DNA of 6,334 nt, from the NCBI GenBank assembly GCA_002448395.1, contig DJXS01000088.1:1-6334 (forward strand), in the 5' to 3' direction. The notes below the pieces were generated by a model. The model was not told the origin of the DNA. It did not search any database and was given only the letters and a program-made list of their open reading frames with translations. Numbering within the stretch: position 1 is the stretch's first letter; each line of letters starts with the position of its first letter. Below, piece after piece: positions 1 through 5,746 of this stretch. Source of the DNA: Lachnospiraceae bacterium UBA6998. GTDB taxonomy: Bacteria; Bacillota; Clostridia; Lachnospirales; Lachnospiraceae. A program made the position numbers and the translations under genes.

Positions 1-370
1 TTGAGGATCCGACGATGCTCGTAATACTGTCGCTGTACTTGTTGGTGGTAAGGACGATCGGAACTGTATTGTCCGCGGTTATATCCTCCACATCCGCTGT
101 GGCGACTATGTTCTCGGATCCCAGCGAATCGACGACTGACCTGGGTGCGGTCACAGTTACGACCGGGATCGTGTCGCTGTCGTTTAAGACGATGCAGACT
201 CTGCCGTCCTGAGTCACCGCATCTGTGTGCAGGAGCTTGACCGGAACATTGTTCACGGTCAGGACCGTCTCCGGATCCTGGTAATTGGTCACAAAAAACC
301 ACAGACATGTCGCGAAAACGAGCGAGATGAGTTTGAGTCCCCAGTTATGGAAGATTCTCAGGATCTGCAT
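1..370 (-). CDS. cdaR: CdaR (YbbR-domain regulator of CdaA), N-terminal part, cut by window edge
   Basis: My translation from the ATG at 370-368 gives 123 residues and stays open to position 1, so the C-terminal part is missing. Residues 9-30 form the hallmark YbbR start: NWGLK, one membrane anchor (about 11-28, ending LWFFV), then TNYQDPE. The rest (about 35-123) is a beta-rich, Val/Thr-rich segment matching the first extracellular YbbR repeat. In Bacillota, CdaR is a membrane-anchored protein with several YbbR repeats outside the cell; it binds the cyclase CdaA and modulates c-di-AMP production. The start lies inside cdaA, giving a 26-base overlap (345-370) and suggesting translational coupling. 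The ribosome site is a weak A/G-rich stretch (AAAGGGAAAAG) upstream of the ATG. The family call rests on the N-terminal signature and on the position after cdaA. How many repeats follow cannot be seen. Confidence 0.93.
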   Translation of the reverse strand, partial: MQILRIFHNWGLKLISLVFATCLWFFVTNYQDPETVLTVNNVPVKLLHTDAVTQDGRVCIVLNDSDTIPVVTVTAPRSVVDSLGSENIVATADVEDITADNTVPIVLTTNKYSDSITSIVGSS

Positions 371-1241
371 CTTTATTCTTTTCTTTTCCCTTTCGAGAGA
401 GAAGTCTTGCATATCTGGCCTCCTGGACCTCCTTGTTCTGCAGTGTCACAAGTCTTTCTCTGAGCATTTCCTCAGTGACGTTTCTTGTCAGCGCTCCGCG
501 GTACGCCAGAGAGATCTCGCCGGTCTCCTCCGATACGATGATCGTGAGGGAATCCGTCACCTCTGATATACCCACGCCTGCTCTGTGCCTTGTTCCCAGG
601 TTCTTATCCATGCGGTTCTCGGACAAAGGCAGGTAACAGGTTGCCGCGATGACTCTGTTCTTGCGGATGATCACCGCTCCGTCGTGAAGCGGCGTGTTCT
701 TTTCAAAAATATTGATGAGCAGCTGGCTTGTGACCAGCGCGTCCATATCGATTCCTGTGCGGGCGTATTCCTGAAGCGGGGTCGTCTGCTCGATGACGAT
801 CAGCGCGCCGGTGTTCACCTTGGACATCTGAAGAGTGGCCCTGACGATCTCATTGATGGTCTTGTCGGAGAATCTCCCTTCCGGCGTCCTGGTATAGTCC
901 ACATTAAATAAAGAACTGAGGAAATTGGTCTGCCCCAGTTCTTCCATAGCACTGCGCAGCTCCGGCTGTAAGAGGATCACGACGGCTGTAACAGCCAGCC
1001 CCGTGACATGCTGCACGATCCACAGGATCGTGCTCATGTTGAATACCGCGGCGATCGCCACAAAGGCGCCTATGACAAGTAGTCCCTTCAAAAGGGACCA
1101 CGCGCGGGTATTCTTAATCCACAGCAGAATATGATAGATCAGAAAAGCGAGAATCAGTATCTCGACAATATCTGTCCAGCGCAAGTTCGGCATATGTATT
1201 TGATTCAGATAATTTTGAAGTATCGTCCAAAAACGCTGCAT
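345..1241 (-). CDS. cdaA: CdaA, membrane-bound diadenylate cyclase (c-di-AMP synthase)
   Basis: CdaA condenses two ATP into cyclic di-AMP, the second messenger controlling potassium and osmolyte uptake and cell-wall balance in Bacillota. The protein has 298 residues, slightly longer than the roughly 270 usual for the family. Three membrane segments lie at about 24-42, 49-67 and 72-91, followed by a cytoplasmic DAC domain at about 95-260. Both catalytic signatures are intact: DGA at 187-189 (in LHDGAVII) and RHR at 218-220 (in GTRHRAG), followed by SEET at 237-240. The C-terminus is a charged, Lys-rich tail (about 272-298) of the kind that varies between species. The ATG at 1241 is chosen because it gives the full N-terminus before the first membrane helix, with a GGAAGAAG purine site upstream. 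The last residues overlap cdaR, its expected partner. The upstream neighbour is a 334-aa membrane protein 58 bases away. The protein looks fully functional. Confidence 0.97.
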   Translation of the reverse strand: MQRFWTILQNYLNQIHMPNLRWTDIVEILILAFLIYHILLWIKNTRAWSLLKGLLVIGAFVAIAAVFNMSTILWIVQHVTGLAVTAVVILLQPELRSAMEELGQTNFLSSLFNVDYTRTPEGRFSDKTINEIVRATLQMSKVNTGALIVIEQTTPLQEYARTGIDMDALVTSQLLINIFEKNTPLHDGAVIIRKNRVIAATCYLPLSENRMDKNLGTRHRAGVGISEVTDSLTIIVSEETGEISLAYRGALTRNVTEEMLRERLVTLQNKEVQEARYARLLSRKGKEKNKDADPENLP

Positions 1242-1299
1242 CTTCTACTTCTTCCGTCCTGTATGTATAACCCCTCCGTCATCGGCGGGTTTCCTGCCG
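1242..1299 (-). other. 58-base gap upstream of cdaA; no clear promoter or terminator
   Basis: This is the longer of the two true gaps below comF and one of only two in the window. Read on the minus strand, it holds a GC-rich stretch around 1270-1290, then TTATACATA at about 1262-1270, then the purine-rich cdaA ribosome site. TATACA resembles a -10 box, but I find no matching -35 hexamer about 17 bases upstream. There is no stable hairpin followed by T residues, so read-through from the upstream membrane gene is the simplest interpretation. A weak internal promoter for cdaA-cdaR cannot be excluded. Confidence 0.4.
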
Positions 1300-2304
1300 T
1301 TATTCCTCAGATTCCGCGTTCTTTCCGCCAAGGCGCTTAGCCACCTGATCGCGGAAACTAACACCGCCGGTCTCAGATGTGCTGAAGGTCTTGACTGTGC
1401 GAACGGAATCCGAAACCGTCACTTTCGGAACCGCCTTGACATAGTAGTAGTAATCGTCGTCCTCAAACTGTACACTCTCGATCCTCGTGTAATCCACCAT
1501 GAAGCAGAAGAACTCCACCAGCAGTTCCACCAAAATAGAGAGAAATACTCCTATAAAGACCTTGGTCAGATCGATATTGGTGTCGTACTGCATGTCGCCG
1601 AACAGAAGTATAAAGAGTTCGACTACAGTACCGACAATGATAGCGATCGTCCATGAATGGGCTGTCTCCAGACGTCTGATAAAATATACCACGATCGCAG
1701 CCGCGGCAAAGGCTGCCGCCATGATCCACATCGCCCTGTTCTGGAGAAGCGCGTCGATAATATTCCTGAAATTGTCCACTGTCGCAGGGCCGATCTCACT
1801 GTTTCCCAGAACCGCCTTGTTCTGCTCTACATAAGTCAGGTACTTGGTGATGATCACGCCGAAAGCGACACCTACAGCGCTGCCGGGTGTGAAGAGAAGG
1901 CCCGCTACGATCGGGACAGCGTACTCAATGCGGCATGTAAATGCCAGCGGCAGAAGGAGGATAATGCCTGTATCCTTGGGTGAAAACCGGAAATACAGCA
2001 GGAACATCAGCAAAAAGATCACTGCCGCCACTATCATTGTCTCCAAAGACAGTGTGTACAGGTGCGCCAGGACCAGGACCATCAGGATGCCGGCAATGAA
2101 ATTGACCGGTACCAGGGAGCAGATCAGGGCGATGATGACGCCGAGAAGCTTGTTGGTCAGTCCGGCGTTAAAGCCGATGTGGTTGTCGATCTCCAGGATC
2201 AGCAGGAAGGCCAGGCAGAACTTCAGAGCAGGTATGATGATGTACTCATACTGCCCATAGGCCTCAATTATCTTCTTTCTAATCTCAAATACGGTTGTCA
2301 GCAT
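1300..2304 (-). CDS. Uncharacterised polytopic membrane protein (334 aa), about eight membrane segments
   Basis: I cannot assign a function. By hydrophobicity, membrane segments fall at about 21-38, 51-66, 69-86, 89-106, 112-150 (one or two passes), 191-209, 217-236 and 248-269. The loop motif RFSPKD at 106-111 and the link VDYTRIESVQ at 270-279 look constrained. A soluble C-terminal tail (about 271-334) carries the acidic/tyrosine cluster EDDDYYYY at 281-288 followed by VKAVPK, then a Ser/Thr-rich stretch. I recall similar hypothetical proteins in Lachnospiraceae with nearly the same cluster, which suggests a real conserved family; this is memory, not a search. No ATPase, transporter or enzyme motif is visible. 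The ATG at 2304 has AAGGAA about eight bases upstream and overlaps the preceding gene by 20 bases. It ends 58 bases before cdaA. A role linked to CdaA, or a transport or scaffold role, is only inferred from position. Confidence 0.88.
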   Translation of the reverse strand: MLTTVFEIRKKIIEAYGQYEYIIIPALKFCLAFLLILEIDNHIGFNAGLTNKLLGVIIALICSLVPVNFIAGILMVLVLAHLYTLSLETMIVAAVIFLLMFLLYFRFSPKDTGIILLLPLAFTCRIEYAVPIVAGLLFTPGSAVGVAFGVIITKYLTYVEQNKAVLGNSEIGPATVDNFRNIIDALLQNRAMWIMAAAFAAAAIVVYFIRRLETAHSWTIAIIVGTVVELFILLFGDMQYDTNIDLTKVFIGVFLSILVELLVEFFCFMVDYTRIESVQFEDDDYYYYVKAVPKVTVSDSVRTVKTFSTSETGGVSFRDQVAKRLGGKNAESEE

Positions 2305-2698
2305 GTTTATCTTCCTTTTCGTAGCTTTCCTTCAGGTGGTTCAGTCTTCTGTTATATCTCTCGATCCTTCCGCACGTAGCGTTGTATCTCCAGAAATAAA
2401 CGAAAAACGAAACAGCAAGGAAAAAGATCATAAAGGCGGCATAAAGAGTCAGGAATGTCTTGACCAGGCCTCCGAGGTCATTCTCAAAGAGCCGGATCAT
2501 CAGAGTGTCGTAGTAATAACAGCAGTATACGAACACAATCAAAAGGCAGGCAATCGTACCGCTTACGAAAGAACCTACCATATGGCCGACAATATAATCA
2601 TTCTTAAAGTAACCATTCATCTTGTCGTCCGCAACTCCCTGCCCTTCCTCGTAAATGGCAAGTCTGGTCATCGTGCGGACCCTGTCTTTATTGATCAT
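2285..2698 (-). CDS. Uncharacterised small membrane protein (137 aa), two membrane segments
   Basis: Function unknown. A soluble N-terminal part (1-36) contains RTMTRLAIYEEGQG and FKNDYI at 31-36. Two membrane segments follow, at about 37-60 and 78-101, the first ending in an unusual Cys/Tyr run (VYCCYYYD, 57-64). The C-terminal tail (102-137) is strongly charged and probably helical (RIERYNRRLNHLKESYEKED), perhaps a short coiled coil. I recall similar hypothetical proteins in Lachnospiraceae, without a search to support it. The start is tied to comF by a 4-base ATGA overlap at 2695-2698, with GGAG about nine bases upstream inside comF. Its own end overlaps the next membrane gene by 20 bases. 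Coupling on both sides implies that this protein and the 334-aa protein are made together and may form a complex. It does not resemble a holin, toxin or transporter subunit that I recognise. Confidence 0.85.
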   Translation of the reverse strand: MINKDRVRTMTRLAIYEEGQGVADDKMNGYFKNDYIVGHMVGSFVSGTIACLLIVFVYCCYYYDTLMIRLFENDLGGLVKTFLTLYAAFMIFFLAVSFFVYFWRYNATCGRIERYNRRLNHLKESYEKEDKHADNRI

Positions 2699-3426
2699 AA
2701 ACTGTTCTCTCCGATCGCGAGCGTCAGAAAACTGACTTCCTTCGCACCCGCTTCCAGCAGTGCTCCGGCACAGGCATCGATCGTTGCGCCGGTGGTGTAG
2801 ATATCATCAATGAGCATAATCGACTTTAATCTTACACTATTTCCATATGCATGGAAAGCCTTTTTCAAATTTTTCTGCCGCTCCGAAGAGCTCATATTGC
2901 GCATCGCCTGCGTGTCTTTTTCCCTTGTAAGAGCGTCTTCCGCGACCGGGATCAGCGAGTTTTGAGCCAGTTTTTGTGCCAGAATGGCCGCCTGGTTATA
3001 CCCTCTCTTTCTCATTCTCTGCGCCGAACAGGGGACCGGTACCAGTAACTGCGGTGTGTGGCTGCCTCCCAGTTCCGCCAGAAAGCCGTCCAGCGTGCGC
3101 GCCATCTCCCGCCCGTAATAGTCGGCGTATTCCCTGCGTCCCTCGTATTTGAACCGGTACAGAGAACCCGAGATGCTCCTGTAGCGGAAGGACGCCGCCC
3201 CTCTGTAATACATGTGTCTGCTGCGTCTGCAGTCCGAACAGTACTCCTCCTCCGGCTCCACGGGCTTGCCGCATTTGCAGCAGGCGTTCGGGCCCACCGG
3301 CCGGGGAACTTCCGCGCAGTCCCTGCAGATCAGGGCCCCGTATGGCTTTACGGGCCTGTCACATACCGGGCATCTCCTGGGAAAGAAGAGATCCGTCACC
3401 GGTGTCGGTGATTCCAAATATCTCAT
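2695..3426 (-). CDS. comF: ComF/ComFC family protein: zinc-ribbon plus phosphoribosyltransferase domain
   Basis: The protein has 243 residues, normal for ComFC. Zinc-binding CxxC pairs lie at residues 19/22 (CPVC), 34/37 (CRDC), 49/52 and 63/66 (CSDC), giving two ribbon-like units before the phosphoribosyltransferase-fold domain. That domain shows FKYEGRREYA (about 92-101), a VPVP strand followed by KRGYNQA (about 140-146), and the PRPP-binding loop LIDDIYTTGAT at 205-215 with Asp 207 and 208. In naturally competent bacteria ComFC works with the helicase ComFA in uptake of single-stranded DNA; no comFA is present here, and the family is also common in bacteria not known to be transformable. 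An ATG at 3471 would add 15 residues but lacks a good ribosome site. The ATG at 3426 has AAGGAG seven bases upstream and is preferred. The gene overlaps the recD2 end by 68 bases and meets the 137-aa membrane gene with an ATGA overlap. Confidence 0.92.
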   Translation of the reverse strand: MRYLESPTPVTDLFFPRRCPVCDRPVKPYGALICRDCAEVPRPVGPNACCKCGKPVEPEEEYCSDCRRSRHMYYRGAASFRYRSISGSLYRFKYEGRREYADYYGREMARTLDGFLAELGGSHTPQLLVPVPCSAQRMRKRGYNQAAILAQKLAQNSLIPVAEDALTREKDTQAMRNMSSSERQKNLKKAFHAYGNSVRLKSIMLIDDIYTTGATIDACAGALLEAGAKEVSFLTLAIGENSL

Positions 3427-5674
3427 GTATCCTCTCCTTAAGTCCCGTATATCGTCTGTTCTCCCTGACATTGGCCGTCATAGACGCCACTGTCTGCCTG
3501 CTCCCCAGGATCATGACGCAGTCCCGGGCCCTTGTCACCGCCGTATACAGAAGATTTCTGCTGAACAGTCCCGAAGGGCCGCTGAGCAGCGGCAGGATCA
3601 CCGCCGGGTACTCCGATCCCTGGGATTTGTGCACAGTGACCGCGTAGGCCGGCTCGAGGTCATCGAGCTCGGAGAACGGATACTCCACCAATTTCTCCTC
3701 GTCAAAACATACCGTCACGATCTCCGCATCGTTATCAATATTTTGAATAATGCCTGCGTCTCCGTTGAAGACGCCTGTCCCGCTGTCGATCTTGAGGCCG
3801 TAATTGCCACGGATCTCCCATTCGATCTGGTAATTGTTGCGGGTCTGCATGACTTTGTCTCCCTCCCGGAAGATCACGTCCTGCCTCTGGACCTCTCTCT
3901 TGTTCTTCGCCGGCGGATTGAGGACGCTCTGCAGCACCTCATTGAGGCGGTTGACGCCCAGAGGACCCTTCCGCATAGGCGTCAGGACCTGGATCTCACC
4001 GATGTCGCAGTGCAAGTACCCCGGAAGCTTGTCCCTCATCAGCTCCACTGTGTGCTTGTAGATGACCGGCGCGCTGTCCCTCTCCAAAAAGAAGAAATCG
4101 CGGCTCTTGTTACTCATCTGGGGCATTTCGCCATTGAGGATCCTGTGTGCATTGGTGACTATGTCGCTCTCCATAGCCTGCCGGAAGATCTTGCGCAGCA
4201 TGACCGTCCGGAATGCGCCGGAAGAGATCAGGTCCTGCAGCACCTTGCCCGGACCTACGCTGGGCAGCTGGTTCACATCTCCTACCAGAATCAGCCTCGT
4301 TCCCGGCATGACCGCTTTGAGGAGCGAGCAGAACAGGTGCATATCCACCATCGACATCTCGTCGATGATGATGGCATCCGCTTCGAGCGGATTGTCACTG
4401 CCTTTTTCAAAATAGGAATAACTCCCGCTTCTTCGTCCGGCAAATCCCGGATCCGGCGCGAAGGCGTCATCTCCCTCTTCGACCACCGCGCGCACGCCCA
4501 GAAGGCGGTGGATCGTCATTGCTTCGCTCCCCGTCGCTTCCGTCATCCTCTTCGCGGCGCGTCCGGTGGGCGCGGCAAGAAGGACCTCCAGGTTTTCCTT
4601 CCTGAAATAGCGGATGATCGTGTTGATCGTAGTGGTCTTTCCGGTTCCCGGTCCGCCCGAGATGATGAGTATGGCGTGCTCCGCCGCCATGAGTACAGCC
4701 TCTCTCTGCAGCTGATCAAGTTCCAGATTCTCTTCTTTTTCCAGTTCTTCCAGGACTTTCTCCGGGTCTCTCGCCCCGTGGCGGACGGGCTCCGCCTCCA
4801 GATCCGCCAGCATCCTGGCGATCTGCTGTTCTTCCCGCCAGGCAGCGTTGGAATAGACCTGGACTTCACCGCGCCTTTTGCATATTTTGACCTGGCGCTC
4901 CACGACGAGATTGTCAAGCTGCAGGCCGATCAGCTCATCCGGCACCTTGAGCAGATCCGCCGCCCTGCCAAGAAGGATCTCCCTGGGCAGGTAGCTGCTG
5001 CCCTCAGCCAGTGTCATGGACAATGTGTACAGGATCCCGCTGCGGATCCGGAACTCGGACTGCGTGCTGATCCCGACCCGGGCCGCGATCTCGTCCGCTG
5101 TGGCGAAACCGATGCCGTAGATATCCTCCGCCAGCTGGTAGGGATTCTGCCTCAGCACATCGTACATTCTCGCGCCGTAGGTCTTCCAGATCTTGAGAGC
5201 CACCCGGTTGGTCACGCCGTACTGCTGCAGGAACAGCATTGCGTCCCTGAGCTCTCTCTTCTCCGCCATGTAAGCGGCTATCTCTCTCGCCTTGCGCTCG
5301 CTGATCCCCTTGATCTCCGCGAGGCGCTCCGGCTCCTCATCCATTACGCGCAGGGTGTCATCGCCGAATTTCTTCACGATCCTTGCCGCCAGTGCCTGGC
5401 CAATGCCCTTTACAGCCCCCGAAGCGAGATACCGCAGCATCGCCTGGGAGTTCTCCGGCGGGATCGCGCGGTAGGTGTCCACCTTGAACTGTTCGCCATA
5501 CACCGCGTGCTGCACCTTCTCACCCGACACGATGCAGCTCTCGCCCTCGCTGATGGCAGGCGGAAAACCGGTGCACGTAACGATTCCGTCCTCGCCCTGC
5601 ACCTCGAACACGGTATATGTATTCTCTTCATTTCTGTAGATGATGTGCTCTACATATCCCTTGATTTCTTCCAT
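3359..5674 (-). CDS. recD2: RecD2-type 5'-3' DNA helicase (SF1B)
   Basis: This is the RecD-like helicase found in bacteria independently of RecBC, linked to DNA repair and replication-fork upkeep. At 771 residues it is close to the family's usual size. The extended N-terminus that separates RecD2 from RecD is present: an OB-like start (GYVEHIIYRNEENTYTVF, 6-23), then helix-hairpin-helix segments at about 83-104, 118-133 and 184-200. Motor motifs in order: LDQLQREAV (319-327), Walker A GGPGTGKTT (340-348, Lys 346), APTGRAAKRM (368-377), Walker B IIIDEMSMVD (435-444, Asp 438/Glu 439), GDVNQLPSVGPG (465-476), RKIFRQA (494-500), AVTVHKSQGSEYP (678-690) and YTAVTRAR (710-717). All key residues are intact. 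A loop at about 396-430, between motif Ia and Walker B, looks somewhat long. The ATG at 5674 gives the canonical N-terminus, although its ribosome site is weak. It follows uvrA by 72 bases, and its 3' end contains the start of comF. Confidence 0.96.
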   Translation of the reverse strand: MEEIKGYVEHIIYRNEENTYTVFEVQGEDGIVTCTGFPPAISEGESCIVSGEKVQHAVYGEQFKVDTYRAIPPENSQAMLRYLASGAVKGIGQALAARIVKKFGDDTLRVMDEEPERLAEIKGISERKAREIAAYMAEKRELRDAMLFLQQYGVTNRVALKIWKTYGARMYDVLRQNPYQLAEDIYGIGFATADEIAARVGISTQSEFRIRSGILYTLSMTLAEGSSYLPREILLGRAADLLKVPDELIGLQLDNLVVERQVKICKRRGEVQVYSNAAWREEQQIARMLADLEAEPVRHGARDPEKVLEELEKEENLELDQLQREAVLMAAEHAILIISGGPGTGKTTTINTIIRYFRKENLEVLLAAPTGRAAKRMTEATGSEAMTIHRLLGVRAVVEEGDDAFAPDPGFAGRRSGSYSYFEKGSDNPLEADAIIIDEMSMVDMHLFCSLLKAVMPGTRLILVGDVNQLPSVGPGKVLQDLISSGAFRTVMLRKIFRQAMESDIVTNAHRILNGEMPQMSNKSRDFFFLERDSAPVIYKHTVELMRDKLPGYLHCDIGEIQVLTPMRKGPLGVNRLNEVLQSVLNPPAKNKREVQRQDVIFREGDKVMQTRNNYQIEWEIRGNYGLKIDSGTGVFNGDAGIIQNIDNDAEIVTVCFDEEKLVEYPFSELDDLEPAYAVTVHKSQGSEYPAVILPLLSGPSGLFSRNLLYTAVTRARDCVMILGSRQTVASMTANVRENRRYTGLKERIHEIFGITDTGDGSLLSQEMPGM
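3434..3439 (-). promoter_or_regulatory. Ribosome binding site deciding the comF start
   Basis: On the minus strand AAGGAG lies seven bases before the ATG at 3426. It is the strongest Shine-Dalgarno match I noticed in the window and sits wholly inside the recD2 coding sequence. It favours 3426 over the longer start at 3471, whose upstream bases (GACGGCCA) are a poor match. Confidence 0.8.
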
Positions 5675-5746
5675 TCCGCCGCTTGTATCCTCATCCGGCC
5701 TTGTTGCAGCCGGGCCTGCAGGCGCTTTATGCAGGACCTCAGGTCC
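5675..5746 (-). repeat. uvrA-recD2 spacer with three small inverted repeats
   Basis: Directly after the uvrA stop lies the 13-base palindrome GGACCTCAGGTCC (5734-5746, six-base arms around one base). Next is an inverted repeat with arms CCTGCA (5715-5720) and TGCAGG (5730-5735) and a nine-base loop; it shares two bases with the first, so the two hairpins compete. A third has arms CCGGC (5695-5699) and GCCGG (5709-5713), also with a nine-base loop. None is followed by a T-tract, so these are not standard intrinsic terminators. They could stabilise or process the transcript, slow polymerase, or be chance in GC-rich sequence. No clear -35/-10 promoter pair for recD2 is visible here. Confidence 0.5.

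Noticed and set aside
15..463. Short plus-strand frames opposite cdaR and the cdaA end
   Set aside because: The minus-strand frame here gives a textbook CdaR N-terminus and the CdaA tail; the plus-strand translations have no family resemblance.
1262..1270. -10-like TTATACATA upstream of cdaA as a promoter
   Set aside because: No acceptable -35 hexamer at the right spacing, so not called as a promoter.
1441..1464. Triplet microsatellite (GTA/GTC-like runs)
   Set aside because: It is explained by the DDDYYYY codons of the 334-aa protein; too short and imperfect to call a repeat element.
1844..2800. Long plus-strand open frames (1844-2260 and 2303-2800) opposite the membrane genes
   Set aside because: They lie antisense to well-supported minus-strand genes, have basic, low-complexity translations with no recognisable domain, and lack convincing ribosome sites.
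3427..3471. Longer comF start at 3471
   Set aside because: It adds 15 charged residues not typical of ComF and has a poor ribosome site, while the ATG at 3426 has an ideal AAGGAG seven bases upstream.
5603..5622. Possible LexA/SOS box (GAA...GTTC-like bases) in the early recD2 coding region
   Set aside because: Spacing and central bases do not fit the Gram-positive GAAC-N4-GTTC pattern, and the site is within the gene rather than upstream.
5695..5746. Intrinsic terminator after uvrA
   Set aside because: Short hairpins are present but no run of T follows any of them in the direction of transcription.
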